Source: PGYT01 sp963675055
GTDB taxonomy: Bacteria; Bacteroidota; Ignavibacteria; Ignavibacteriales; Melioribacteraceae
Assembly: GCA_963675055.2 (NCBI GenBank)
Contig: CAXXJE010000002.1
Coordinates: 2,542,001-2,606,000 of the forward strand
Length of the DNA stretch: 64,000 bases
Reading direction: 5' to 3'
Of the stretch, positions 17,095-26,152 are shown in pieces (the stretch's first letter is position 1; every line of letters starts with the position of its first letter). The notes beneath the pieces were generated by a model. It was not told the origin of the DNA, ran no database searches, and was given only the letters and a program-made list of their open reading frames with translations. The position numbers and the translations under genes were made by a program.

Positions 17095-18879
17095 TCAGTT
17101 TCTTCTGAATATTAATACTGCCCCGGATTCCCCAACTGCAATTCCATGGTCTCTGTTAAGGAAGTTTAATTTTTTTAAATTGTTTTTAGTCCAGCTATGC
17201 TCGATATGCCAACTATGACCTCTGTTTACAGTCTGCATAATTAAACCGTCTTCTCCGCATAGAAATCCGGATTGCTCTGAAATAAAACAAATACTGTTAA
17301 TATCCAAACTGCAATTTACTTCTTTTTGTTCCCATGTCTCTCCATTATCGTCCGACATCAGTAGCGTACCGTTACTCCCTGCAATCCAAATAGACTTATC
17401 ATTTCGTATAATAATTTCATTTAGATCAACATCGGTAGCTAAATTCACCAAATTAGGTTCATTCATATCACGTGACATCCAAACACATAATCCTTTTTCT
17501 CCGGTGATCCATATTTCTTTTGCAGTTATTGCCAGGTTACGGAAATTCCACTCCTTGTTAAAATTGATCGTGTTCCAATTTATCCCGCCGTTTGTTGTAT
17601 GCAGCAGCGTCCCGGCATCACCAACTATCCAGCCTGAACTTGAGTCCGTGAATTCAATATCATGCAAAGTATTGAAAGTACCGGAGTTTATTGAATGAAA
17701 GGTTTCTCCGTAATCATGACTGTATCTGATTTCGCCTTCTTGTCCAACTGCCCAAATTGTTTTTTTTCCTAAAGATGTCGTTCCGAAATACTCAATTGCT
17801 CCTCTGCTGGATTTTTTGGACCAATTTTTTCCGTAATCAGTAGTTTTCATTAAAGTACCGTTCCAGCCTACTATAAATATTGTAGTGTCGTCAATAACTA
17901 CAGCATTGTTAATATTCTTAATTGTAGTAGTATTTAACTGTCCAATATATTGAAACGTCTTTCCTTTATTTTTTGTCGTCATAATTTTGCCGCGTTCCCC
18001 GACAACACATCCATAAGCATCGGCGAAATCAATATCGTAGAAACTAAAAACCTGACCGGTGAACCTATCAGTCCAATTTTTCCCTCCATCCGTGGTTTTA
18101 GGCACAACTGAATGCCAACCAACAATTTGTCCTGTTGTATCATCCGAGAATGCAATACCGTACAAGTCTCGTTTCCATCCGATTGTATCAGCCAACCATG
18201 TTTGCGCGTTATCAAAGGAGGAATAAAGAATTCCTTCCGTGCCCCCAGCAAAGATATATCCATTAGGGGCAGTGTGAATAAAATTCATTGTATTTACTTG
18301 TCCAAGACTTGTGCTGAACTCAATTTTATTAAATCCCTTTGTTTTGAGTAAATGCCCATCTGAAGCAAGAAATATAAGCGAATTCTTATTTATAAAATCG
18401 AACGAGACGGTGTTTTGCGGTAAGCTGCAAAGCGATCTTTCCCAGGTATCACCACCGTCATAAGTTAACGAAAAATTAGAATCCCGGGAAAGACAAACGC
18501 CGATCGATTGGTTAATGAACCTGATCTTAATTATATCACCCGTCAACTGACTGTTTAACAGTTCCCAATTTTTCCCACCGTTTTTTGTTCGATAAAGATT
18601 TCCTGATCCACAGGCTACAAATCCGAGATTATCGTTGATAAATGCAGAACTGAAGATGTCCTCGGTAATATTCGTATAATGTATCACCCAGTTTTCACCG
18701 AAATCATTTGTAGTGAGTACAGTCCCGGCATCTCCGAAAACCCAGATCCTGGATGAATCTATAACATTTACAGAGCGGAGTGTATTACCGGTAGTTTCCA
18801 GGTTTGACCATACCCATCCATTCTGTGCTGATGCTCTGCAAGCCAGCATGGTAATTATTATTATAAGAAATTTTTTCAT
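17095..18879 (-). CDS. Ycf48/BNR-repeat beta-propeller protein, secreted
   Basis: A 594-residue protein with a signal peptide (MKKFLIIIITMLACRASAQ) and about a dozen Asp-box-like repeats of the form T-x-N/D-G-G-x-x-W, for example TKNGGKNWELL, TTDGGKNWTD and TTNGGINWNTI. Between repeats are phrases typical of Ycf48/HCF136 propellers (FINDNLGFVACGSG, GWIVGDAGTLLHT). In photosynthetic organisms Ycf48 assists photosystem II assembly, but in heterotrophic FCB bacteria such proteins are secreted and their role is unknown. No sorting domain is visible at the C-terminus (GESGAVLIFRRN). It is divergent from the glycosyltransferase gene. Confidence 0.85.
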   Translation of the reverse strand: MKKFLIIIITMLACRASAQNGWVWSNLETTGNTLRSVNVIDSSRIWVFGDAGTVLTTNDFGENWVIHYTNITEDIFSSAFINDNLGFVACGSGNLYRTKNGGKNWELLNSQLTGDIIKIRFINQSIGVCLSRDSNFSLTYDGGDTWERSLCSLPQNTVSFDFINKNSLIFLASDGHLLKTKGFNKIEFSTSLGQVNTMNFIHTAPNGYIFAGGTEGILYSSFDNAQTWLADTIGWKRDLYGIAFSDDTTGQIVGWHSVVPKTTDGGKNWTDRFTGQVFSFYDIDFADAYGCVVGERGKIMTTKNKGKTFQYIGQLNTTTIKNINNAVVIDDTTIFIVGWNGTLMKTTDYGKNWSKKSSRGAIEYFGTTSLGKKTIWAVGQEGEIRYSHDYGETFHSINSGTFNTLHDIEFTDSSSGWIVGDAGTLLHTTNGGINWNTINFNKEWNFRNLAITAKEIWITGEKGLCVWMSRDMNEPNLVNLATDVDLNEIIIRNDKSIWIAGSNGTLLMSDDNGETWEQKEVNCSLDINSICFISEQSGFLCGEDGLIMQTVNRGHSWHIEHSWTKNNLKKLNFLNRDHGIAVGESGAVLIFRRN

Positions 18880-18982
18880 TTTTTAGTTAATTTGAATGCC
18901 GGTAAAATTTGATGGCCGAGTATAATTTCTGTGTACTGTTAAAGATAACAATTATATAGTGTAAATAATATTCCGGAAGATT

Positions 18983-20815
18983 ATGAATTTAAAATTCGTT
19001 TTTTTGAAAGACAGTAACTTAATATTCCCATTAATTCTCATTGCATTTTTAATCAGGTTGATTTTTGTTGTTGAAACTACCGGATCTCCATTTGTGAGCC
19101 ATCTTTTTTCTGATTCCGAAATATATATGTCATACGCTGATAATATTGTTGAATCGGGAAACTGGCTGGGTGAAGAGGCGTTCTTTATGTCCCCGGCATA
19201 TCCATATTCTATAGCAATTGTAAAGTTAATATTCGGTAACAGTACTTTGCTTATCAGGTTTCTGCAGGTTATTATCAGTACGATCACATTAATTCTAATA
19301 TATCTATCCGCGAAGAAGTACTTTAATATTAAAACCGCTTTGCTGGCACTAGTTATTGCCGGATTTTATGACTCATTCATTTTTTATTCCGGCATTATTT
19401 TCTCCGAAACACTTCAGGTTTTTTTCATCACACTTCTAATTTATCTTTTTAGTCTCAAGCAGAAATACTCTGACTTAAAATTTTGGATTTTAACCGGATT
19501 TGTGTTTGGAATTGCTTCCGTATTTCGCGCTAATATTCTGATATTCCTGCCTGTATTTGCGATATATATCCTGCTGGACAAAAAGTTTTCGAGTAAACTG
19601 ACCTTGTCGGGAATTAGAATAGTACTGATGTTCATTCTTGGAGCTTTTGCGGCAATTTTACCGGTTACTGTTCGGAATGCTGCCGTCTCAGGGGAGTTTG
19701 TTCTGCTAACTACAAATGGGGGAATAAACTTCTATATTGGAAATAACGAAGATGCTGTTGGGGTATTCGTAACTCCCGATGAATTTGATTACGAAAATGA
19801 TATGGCTGGTCGGAAGTATGCTGAACAAGTTACGGGGGCTGAATTATCTTCATCTGAAGCCTCCTCCTTCTGGTACAACCGTACTTTCGAAGATATACTC
19901 GAACATCCGGGCAGCTTTACAGCATTGCTCGGTAAAAAGATGCTGCTGTTTTTCGATTCTGGCATGTTCCCGCAGTCTTCAATTCTGGATATGACTTTTT
20001 ACCGGGAACATTATTCCAGTGTTCTTAAATTACCGCTTATTAATTATTCAATTATATCGCTTCTCTTTATTATTGGAATATTACTTTATGTTCGTCAAAA
20101 GGACAGGGACAATCTTTTACTAATATTAGTCGTCAGTTATATTCTTGCGAGCATACTGTTTTTTGTAAATGGTAGATTCCGCCTTGGTATAGCACCCGCA
20201 ATGATTCTTCTGGCTTCTTTTGCCGTATTTGAAATTATCCAGAATATTAAATCGGCTGGCATTCAAAAATTGCGGATTCCGCTAATTATCTTAACAATAT
20301 TTATTATTGTATCGTTTTTTGTTATTGACAAACCTAAATTTACGAACTATGACGCTTACGCCAAACTTGGAGATATCGCTCAGGATAATGAAGAGTTTGA
20401 TAAGGCGGTTTATTATTACAACCGTTCAATAGTTCTCTCCGATAAATACAAGACTTTCATGAATCTTGGAAATACATTTGCAAAAAAACATGACTTTGCT
20501 AACGCTCTCTCAGCTTATGCAAAAGCCGAAGAACGAAATGCCGATAACCATCTGCTATTTTTTAACAGGGGTATTGTGCTTTCCCAGGTTGGCAAATACA
20601 ACGAAGCAGTTGAGCAATACAATAAAGCTCTGAAATTATTTCCGGATTTTCCGCCGGCAATCAGGAACATCGGCATTATTTACTTTGTAAATGAAAACTA
20701 TGAAGATGCTAAATACTTTTTCAATAAATTTTTAGAGATATCTGATGACGAGGCAACAAACGCATTGGTCAGAAAGGATCTTGAAACTATCCGAAGAAAA
20801 CTTGGGAGCAATTAA
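18983..20815 (+). CDS. GT39-like membrane glycosyltransferase with C-terminal TPRs
   Basis: A 610-residue inner-membrane protein. The first ~450 residues hold about ten membrane helices with the GT-C layout: an acidic first periplasmic loop (SHLFSDSEIYMSYAD, about 41-55) and then FFMSPAYPYSI, as in ArnT/PMT-family enzymes that take sugars from polyprenyl-phosphate carriers. The last ~150 residues are TPR repeats (AYAKLGDIAQDNEEFDKAVYYYN, HLLFFNRGIVLSQVGKYNEAV). The acceptor is unknown. The ATG follows a GGAAG site. The stop codon touches the ATG of the next GWxTD gene, so the two are almost certainly co-transcribed and probably translationally coupled. Confidence 0.8.
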   Translation: MNLKFVFLKDSNLIFPLILIAFLIRLIFVVETTGSPFVSHLFSDSEIYMSYADNIVESGNWLGEEAFFMSPAYPYSIAIVKLIFGNSTLLIRFLQVIISTITLILIYLSAKKYFNIKTALLALVIAGFYDSFIFYSGIIFSETLQVFFITLLIYLFSLKQKYSDLKFWILTGFVFGIASVFRANILIFLPVFAIYILLDKKFSSKLTLSGIRIVLMFILGAFAAILPVTVRNAAVSGEFVLLTTNGGINFYIGNNEDAVGVFVTPDEFDYENDMAGRKYAEQVTGAELSSSEASSFWYNRTFEDILEHPGSFTALLGKKMLLFFDSGMFPQSSILDMTFYREHYSSVLKLPLINYSIISLLFIIGILLYVRQKDRDNLLLILVVSYILASILFFVNGRFRLGIAPAMILLASFAVFEIIQNIKSAGIQKLRIPLIILTIFIIVSFFVIDKPKFTNYDAYAKLGDIAQDNEEFDKAVYYYNRSIVLSDKYKTFMNLGNTFAKKHDFANALSAYAKAEERNADNHLLFFNRGIVLSQVGKYNEAVEQYNKALKLFPDFPPAIRNIGIIYFVNENYEDAKYFFNKFLEISDDEATNALVRKDLETIRRKLGSN

Positions 20816-22201
20816 ATGAATAAAAGATCATTTCTGAACATATCAATCATGTTGTTATTGTTTTTAAGCGTAACAACAGCGCAGGATAATATCAATTTTG
20901 AATTTGATTACGCAAGGTATAATTATGATTCAACAGCTTCAAATCTTGAACTATATTATTCTATCGGACAAAACAAATTAAAAGTAACCGAAGAGGATTC
21001 GAAAAGTATTGTTAAGGCAAACCTGGGAGTGAAGATAACCAATAAAGGAACCGGAGAGCTGCTTGTCGATAAAATGTACAGGGTTGCCTCGCCGGTTAGT
21101 TCGGTCGACTCTTTGAGGAAAAAGGAAAACCTGATCGGGGTTCTTTCATTTTTACTGCCGCAGGGAACTTACTATCTCGAGTTAACAGCACAGGACGGTG
21201 TGGATACATCGGTGTCGAAATACCTGAATGAAGAGGTTGAAATATTCCCTTATACAAGGCAGATGATGACTTTGAGTGATATTGAATTCGCCTCCAGGAT
21301 AATTCAGCAGAGTCAGAATACTGAATCAATTTTTTATAAGAATACTCTCGAAGTAGTTCCAAATCCTGTTGGTGTTTACGGAATGACAATGCCGATGCTT
21401 TTTTATTATGCCGAACTGTATAATCTCGCTTCCGATACAACGGGAGGCGAATTTATGTTGAATACACAAGTCATTAACTCGTTCGGCGGGAAGATGTTTG
21501 AAAAATCCAAACAGATCTCGAAAAAGAATAACTCGATTGTCGATGTAGGGGTTGTGAATACTTCCAGGTACCCAAGCGGTACATATACTTTGTATCTTAA
21601 CCTGATATATGCAAATGAGAACTTTGGTGTTTCATCCCAGAAACGGTTCTTTGTTGTTAATCCTCATATTAAGGATACTCTTGTTGCAGCCAAAAGTAAC
21701 TCAGACATGATTACAAGTGAGTTTGCGGTAATGAATGAAGAAGACTGCGAGGATTTGTTTAACGGAATTAAACATATTGCATCATCTTCTGAAATCGATC
21801 AGTATGAAAGCCTAAACTCTTTGGATTCACAGAGGGAGTTCCTATTTAAATTTTTTACATCCAGAGACCCTAATCCGGCCTCTCCGACCAATGAATTCAA
21901 AGAGGAATATTTTAAACGCATTAAAACAGTTGAAGCAAAGTTTAAAACGTTTACGAGAAAGGGCATTAAAACCGATCGTGGAAGAGTCTATCTTTCACTT
22001 GGCGAGCCGGACGAGATTGAGTACCATCCCAATGATTATAATAGTAAACCTTATGAAGTATGGTACTATAACTCGGTTGAAGGAGGAGTCTATTACGTGT
22101 TTGGCGACCTGACGGGATATTCCGATTATGAATTACTTCATTCGACTAAGCGCGGCGAACTTCGCGATGATAACTGGCAGCGCAGAATTTCCGCAAACTA
22201 A
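20816..22201 (+). CDS. GWxTD-domain secreted protein (paralogue 2)
   Basis: A 461-residue exported protein with a signal peptide ending near residue 22 (VTTAQ). It aligns end to end by eye with the protein at 14616: shared FYKNTLEVVPNP, a beta-rich middle, GIKTDRGRVYLSLGEPDEIE, PYEVWYYNSVEGGVYYVFGDLTGY and STKRGELRDDNW. The tryptophan of the GWxTD motif is replaced by isoleucine (GIKTD). The start codon abuts the stop of the GT39-like gene. The role is unknown; the context between a glycosyltransferase and a lipid A-type acyltransferase points to the cell envelope. Confidence 0.85.
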   Translation: MNKRSFLNISIMLLLFLSVTTAQDNINFEFDYARYNYDSTASNLELYYSIGQNKLKVTEEDSKSIVKANLGVKITNKGTGELLVDKMYRVASPVSSVDSLRKKENLIGVLSFLLPQGTYYLELTAQDGVDTSVSKYLNEEVEIFPYTRQMMTLSDIEFASRIIQQSQNTESIFYKNTLEVVPNPVGVYGMTMPMLFYYAELYNLASDTTGGEFMLNTQVINSFGGKMFEKSKQISKKNNSIVDVGVVNTSRYPSGTYTLYLNLIYANENFGVSSQKRFFVVNPHIKDTLVAAKSNSDMITSEFAVMNEEDCEDLFNGIKHIASSSEIDQYESLNSLDSQREFLFKFFTSRDPNPASPTNEFKEEYFKRIKTVEAKFKTFTRKGIKTDRGRVYLSLGEPDEIEYHPNDYNSKPYEVWYYNSVEGGVYYVFGDLTGYSDYELLHSTKRGELRDDNWQRRISAN

Positions 22202-22206
22202 TTATT

Positions 22207-23085
22207 ATGAAGCTTAAACACCGATTCGAATATATTTTTTACCTGCTGTTTTCCAGTCTTGCAAGAATTTTTGGCTTCAGCCATGTTCATATTCTGGGTA
22301 GGTTTATCGGAACCCTATTCTTCTATATCATTCCGATTAGAAAGAAAGTCGTCATGAAAAATCTCGGGATCGCTTTCCCCGGGAAATCATCAACGGAACT
22401 AAAGGACATTGCCCTTGCTAATTATATTAGTCTTGCAATTACATTTCTTGAAATAGCATTGGTTTATTATTCCGATAAAGAAACAATAGCGTCCATGGTC
22501 GATTTCTGCAATCTTGATAACGCAAAGCAGCAGCTCCAACCGAATGAAAACGGGACTATTCTCCTGACCGCACATTTCGGCAATTGGGAAATCGGGGCTC
22601 TTACATTCGGTATATGGCTCAATAGGCCGATATCCGTACTTGCAAAAGATCAGAAGAACAAGTTTGTCTCGAAACGTATGAGAGCTATAAGAGAAAAATT
22701 CGGCAACAGGGAGATATTACTCGGAGTTTCCGTTAGGGAACTTTATAAGACTCTTAAGGAAAAAGGATATATAGGTGTAGTCGGAGATCAGAGGGCTCCG
22801 AAGGATAGCATGAGAGTTGATTATTTCGGTCAAAAAACAGCGGTTTTCCCAGGGACAGCCTCGCTTGCTTTGAAACTGAGACCACCCGTCTTTATCGCGT
22901 TATTCAGGCGCATGGAAAGCGGAAGATATATGATTGAACTGGAAGAAATAAGTTATGATAATTTACCTGATGAAAGTGAAGCGGCAATGGCGGAGTTAAC
23001 CCAGCGCTATATGAGTAATCTTGAAAAATATGTTCGTCTGTATCCTGAACAATGGTTCTGGATGCATAATATATGGAAGCATTAA
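22207..23085 (+). CDS. Lipid A biosynthesis acyltransferase (LpxL/HtrB family)
   Basis: A 292-residue inner-membrane acyltransferase that would add a secondary acyl chain to the lipid A precursor. An N-terminal membrane-associated stretch precedes the catalytic H123-x4-E128 (HFGNWE). Further family marks are GVVGDQRAPKDS (about 196-207), a FPGTASLALKLRPP strand and the closing YPEQWFWMHNIWK. The length is close to the usual ~300. It starts five bases after the GWxTD gene, so it belongs to the same operon. Acyl-chain specificity (LpxL, LpxM or LpxP) cannot be told. Confidence 0.88.
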   Translation: MKLKHRFEYIFYLLFSSLARIFGFSHVHILGRFIGTLFFYIIPIRKKVVMKNLGIAFPGKSSTELKDIALANYISLAITFLEIALVYYSDKETIASMVDFCNLDNAKQQLQPNENGTILLTAHFGNWEIGALTFGIWLNRPISVLAKDQKNKFVSKRMRAIREKFGNREILLGVSVRELYKTLKEKGYIGVVGDQRAPKDSMRVDYFGQKTAVFPGTASLALKLRPPVFIALFRRMESGRYMIELEEISYDNLPDESEAAMAELTQRYMSNLEKYVRLYPEQWFWMHNIWKH

Positions 23086-23129
23086 ATTCGCCTGTCGAAT
23101 CTACTTAAGTATGTCTTTACAAATATTGG

Positions 23130-23137
23130 TATATTTG
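23130..23137 (+). promoter_or_regulatory. Candidate -7 element before the M23 peptidase gene
   Basis: TATATTTG is an exact TAnnTTTG match in the 63-base gap, but no TTG lies 20 bases upstream. It would leave a very short leader, which argues for the second in-frame ATG (23161) as the true start of the peptidase. Confidence 0.35.
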
Positions 23138-23148
23138 CGCATATTTTT

Positions 23149-24000
23149 ATGGGAATTGGAATGAGTTGGTTCAATATTAAAAATCTTAAGAAGACATCTA
23201 TCTATGTAACGCCTAACTTCCCAACATTACAGACGAAACGCTATAAAATAAAATTTTTTTCAATTGTATCTTGGCTGGCAATTTATACTGTAGTCCTCAC
23301 ATTTCTTATTTCCATTTTGCTGTCATTTACGCCTGCAAAGGGATTATTATTCCTTGTTGAAAATGAAAAGTTGAAAGAGTACTCGGGTAAAATTGAACAG
23401 CTTGAGAATCAGGTTGTTATGCTAACGGAAGAACTTGATCAAATGGCTGTAATTAATAAGCGACTGAAATTTGCAATTATACTTGCCAGTACTGATTCGC
23501 TGGATTCTACAGCAGCAATTTATGATTCGTTGAGAAGTTATGAACCGGCTAAAAGAGGCTTCGAAGGGAGTTTGTATAATGTTTTTCGTGATTTCATCTC
23601 GAAATATTTCAAGGAAGAGAAAAACGATTCGGAAGTTGTTTTCCTTAAACCCGTTACAGGAATTATCGGGAAGGAATTTCAACCTGAAAAGGGACATAAC
23701 GGAATAGATTACGCAGTTAAAGAAGGTACACCTGTTGTAGCATCAGGGAGTGGTATAGTTCTTTTTGCTGATTATACATTTAAATACGGATATACGATAA
23801 TATTACAGCACGAAAATGGCTATACTACTCATTACAAGCATTGTTCTTCATTATTGAAGACTGAAAGAGATGTTGTGAAATCAGGCGAAGTTATAGCCTT
23901 ATCCGGAAATACGGGGAAAAGGACCACCGGACCACATCTCCACTTTGAAATTTGGAAAAACAATAAGCCGATTAATCCGTCATTATTAGTTATAAATTAA
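23149..24000 (+). CDS. M23-family peptidoglycan endopeptidase, membrane-anchored
   Basis: A 283-residue cell-wall hydrolase. Residues ~36-62 form one membrane helix, ~68-110 a coiled coil, and 165-280 the LytM/M23 domain. All zinc and catalytic positions are present: H183-x3-D187 (HNGIDYA) and H263-L-H265 (PHLHFEI). The family cleaves peptide crosslinks or acts as a regulator in cell shape and division; the intact metal site suggests real activity. The start may be 23149 (MGIGMSW) or 23161 (MSWFNI). The next gene, 15 bases away, is a bactofilin, and M23 plus bactofilin pairs are known to work together in cell-shape control. Confidence 0.9.
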   Translation: MGIGMSWFNIKNLKKTSIYVTPNFPTLQTKRYKIKFFSIVSWLAIYTVVLTFLISILLSFTPAKGLLFLVENEKLKEYSGKIEQLENQVVMLTEELDQMAVINKRLKFAIILASTDSLDSTAAIYDSLRSYEPAKRGFEGSLYNVFRDFISKYFKEEKNDSEVVFLKPVTGIIGKEFQPEKGHNGIDYAVKEGTPVVASGSGIVLFADYTFKYGYTIILQHENGYTTHYKHCSSLLKTERDVVKSGEVIALSGNTGKRTTGPHLHFEIWKNNKPINPSLLVIN

Positions 24001-24015
24001 TCAGGGAAATTTAAT

Positions 24016-24390
24016 ATGGCTCAAAAACGAGATAATTCCGCTGAGGAAGTAAGCATTCTAAGCAGTGGAGTAAAAATTGAGGGCAAACTTTACAGCGAGG
24101 GTAATGTCCGGGTAGATGGACAGGTATTGGGTGAATTAAAAGTTAACGGGAATCTCACGCTCGGCGAGGGGAGTGATGTAAAAGGTGATATCAGAGCTAA
24201 AAACATAACTTTGAGCGGCTCCGTTGAAGGTACAATCCATGCCGCGGAAAAAGTAGTGCTGGATTCCAGTTCACTTCTGAAAGGGGATTTGTTTGCAAAG
24301 GTATTAGTTGTTGAAGAAGGAGCTAAATTTGACGGTAAAAGTACAATGAATCAAGCAGCTGCTCAGGCAGCACAAAGCACAAATGATTAA
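24016..24390 (+). CDS. Bactofilin
   Basis: A 124-residue polymer-forming cytoskeletal protein. The centre (about 18-110) is a right-handed beta-helix repeat seen as short strand-turn units: GKLYSEGNVRVDGQVLGEL, LTLGEGSDVKGDIRAKNITL and KVVLDSSSLLKGDLFAKVLV. Flanking tails are short and disordered (Ala/Gln-rich C-terminus). Bactofilins assemble without nucleotide and localise envelope enzymes. The M23 peptidase just upstream is the expected partner. The 3' end overlaps atpZ by 8 bases, tying this pair to the ATP synthase transcript. Confidence 0.92.
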   Translation: MAQKRDNSAEEVSILSSGVKIEGKLYSEGNVRVDGQVLGELKVNGNLTLGEGSDVKGDIRAKNITLSGSVEGTIHAAEKVVLDSSSLLKGDLFAKVLVVEEGAKFDGKSTMNQAAAQAAQSTND

Positions 24391-24637
24391 GGATGATGAT
24401 CACCTAAGTAAAACTGCAAAATCATACCAGGAAGTGGGTCCTTACCTGGGACTTGGATTCCAGCTTGCTGCCACAATCATATTGATGTTTTTTCTCGGGC
24501 GGTGGCTGGATTCGGAGCTTGGAATTGAGCCGGTACTTACAATAATTTTCGCATTTATAGGTGGAGCCGCAGGTGTTTATAATTTTATCAGAACAGTTCT
24601 GGAATTAAACAAAAAAAAGAAAGTTGAAAAAGATTAA
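24383..24637 (+). CDS. atpZ: AtpZ/AtpI-family protein
   Basis: An 84-residue membrane protein with two helices (about 23-40 and 48-70) separated by a short turn holding LGRWLDSELGIEPV, the family signature. It belongs to the small proteins encoded at the head of F-ATPase operons, thought to assist c-ring assembly or Mg/Ca uptake. The start overlaps the bactofilin stop and its 3' end overlaps the next frame. Confidence 0.85.
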   Translation: MIKDDDHLSKTAKSYQEVGPYLGLGFQLAATIILMFFLGRWLDSELGIEPVLTIIFAFIGGAAGVYNFIRTVLELNKKKKVEKD

Positions 24638-24998
24638 ATCTATATTCATCGTTTTTTACTCACTTATATTTGTTTTTTTGGCGATTTCTAGCTTCCTAAA
24701 CTTGCTGGCTCCGGATTTAAACCTGGCAGTTTTAGTTGCTTCTCTCCTTAACATATTCAGCCTGCTCGGAACAATACTTGCATTCAGGCTCTCAATCAAA
24801 CAATCCGATAAAGTATTTATTCTTTACAATTTAGGTGGGATGAGTTTAAAGCTTTTTGGACTATTAGCTGCCATTTTATTGGTTTTAAAGTTCTTGAAAA
24901 TTGATGTTTATGGATTTATATTACTATTCTTTATTTTTTATTTTGCGCAATTAATAGCCGAAATATATTATTTCAATAATTTTTTGAAGCGTAAATAA
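24624..24998 (+). CDS. ATP synthase subunit I-like membrane protein
   Basis: A 124-residue protein with four predicted membrane helices (about 6-27, 33-54, 67-90, 94-116), in the place where many FCB operons carry an AtpI/AtpR-like gene just before atpB. The sequence itself is too hydrophobic and divergent for a firm family call. The start is a TTG at 24624 (MKKIKS), overlapping atpZ by 14 bases; no better start exists nearby. Confidence comes mainly from position. Confidence 0.65.
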   Translation: MKKIKSIFIVFYSLIFVFLAISSFLNLLAPDLNLAVLVASLLNIFSLLGTILAFRLSIKQSDKVFILYNLGGMSLKLFGLLAAILLVLKFLKIDVYGFILLFFIFYFAQLIAEIYYFNNFLKRK

Positions 24999-25004
24999 TT
25001 TCGT

Positions 25005-25859
25005 ATGGTTTTAGACAGTACTAAAGTAGTAGCAGATAGTTTGGCAGTAGCTGAGGCTGCGGGCGGTCAGGACACGAGTTGGATAATGCACCACATCCTC
25101 GATTCGCGGGTATTCGAACTGGATTTAATTTTTACCCAGATTCATATACCTCTCCCCGAAATACACTTGTTCGGAATTGATATATCAATTACCAAGCATG
25201 TTGTCTTTATGTGGCTTGCTGCTATTATCCTGATACTAATATTCAGCAGGGTTGCAAAATCGTATAAGAAATCTCTTGTCCCGAACGGTGTAACTAATCT
25301 GATGGAAGTGTTCATAGTATTTGTGCGTGATGATATTGTCCGTCCGACAATTGGAAAAGGTTATGAGAGGTTTCTACCGTACTTGTTGACTGTGTTTTTC
25401 TTTATTCTAACATGTAACTTTTTAGGATTGCTGCCTTATGGCAGTACCGCCACAAGCAATATTTCCGTTACAGCTACATTAGCTGTATTCTCGTTTATTG
25501 TTATTCAGGGCGGCGGGATGATGAAAAACGGTGTTGCCGGATATTTCAAGGGACTTATTCCCTCGGGTGTCCCGGGATGGCTGCTACCGATTATGGCAGT
25601 GGTTGAATTACTTGGATTGTTCACTAAACCTTTCGCACTTGCCGTTAGGTTATTTGCAAATATGACAGCAGGACATATAGTTATTCTGTCCTTGCTTGGA
25701 TTGATTTTTATATTACAAACTTATTTCGTGGCGCCGGTGTCTGTTGCATTTGCGCTGTTTATTTATATGCTTGAAATACTTGTTGCTCTCATTCAGGCAT
25801 ATATTTTTACAATGCTGTCGTCTCTATTTATCGGGATGGCGGTTCATCAAGAACATTAA
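25005..25859 (+). CDS. atpB: F-type ATP synthase subunit a
   Basis: A 284-residue proton-channel subunit of Fo. Helix-forming stretches cover most of the protein after a ~55-residue N-terminal extension. The essential arginine is seen in FALAVRLFANMTAGH, with GLLPYG upstream and LEILVALIQAYIFTML near the end, all family hallmarks. It is second in position after the atpZ and atpI-like genes and 30 bases before atpE. Confidence 0.95.
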   Translation: MVLDSTKVVADSLAVAEAAGGQDTSWIMHHILDSRVFELDLIFTQIHIPLPEIHLFGIDISITKHVVFMWLAAIILILIFSRVAKSYKKSLVPNGVTNLMEVFIVFVRDDIVRPTIGKGYERFLPYLLTVFFFILTCNFLGLLPYGSTATSNISVTATLAVFSFIVIQGGGMMKNGVAGYFKGLIPSGVPGWLLPIMAVVELLGLFTKPFALAVRLFANMTAGHIVILSLLGLIFILQTYFVAPVSVAFALFIYMLEILVALIQAYIFTMLSSLFIGMAVHQEH

Positions 25860-25888
25860 ATAAGTCTATTTATACAAGGAGGAACTAA

Positions 25889-26107
25889 ATGGAATTTGCA
25901 TATTTAGCTGCTGGATTCGGTGCCGGATTAACTATTATCGGCGGTGCTTATGGTATTGGTAAATTAGCTAGTTCAGCTATGGACGCAAGCGGTCGCCAGC
26001 CTGAAGCTGCAGGCGATATCAGAACATCTATGATTATCGCTGCTGCGCTTATCGAGGGTATCTCACTGTTTGCACTCGTTATTTGCATTCTGTTAGCGCT
26101 TAAGTAA
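25889..26107 (+). CDS. atpE: F-type ATP synthase subunit c
   Basis: A 72-residue two-helix hairpin proteolipid that forms the rotor ring. The loop R36-Q-P-E-A and the ion-binding carboxylate E56 (AALIEGISLF) are present. The residue after E56 is glycine, and the position matching Q32 of the sodium-type c subunits is isoleucine, so the sodium-binding signature is absent and proton coupling is likely. A good AAGGAGGAA ribosome site precedes the ATG, consistent with the high copy number needed. Confidence 0.95.
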   Translation: MEFAYLAAGFGAGLTIIGGAYGIGKLASSAMDASGRQPEAAGDIRTSMIIAAALIEGISLFALVICILLALK

Positions 26108-26152
26108 TATTTGTTTTAGTTAGTACTCTCTATAATTTTAGGAAAGAGTAAA

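Noticed and set aside
25889..26107. Sodium-coupled ATP synthase
   Set aside because: The c subunit lacks the glutamine and serine ligands next to the key glutamate (I and G instead), so proton coupling is more likely.
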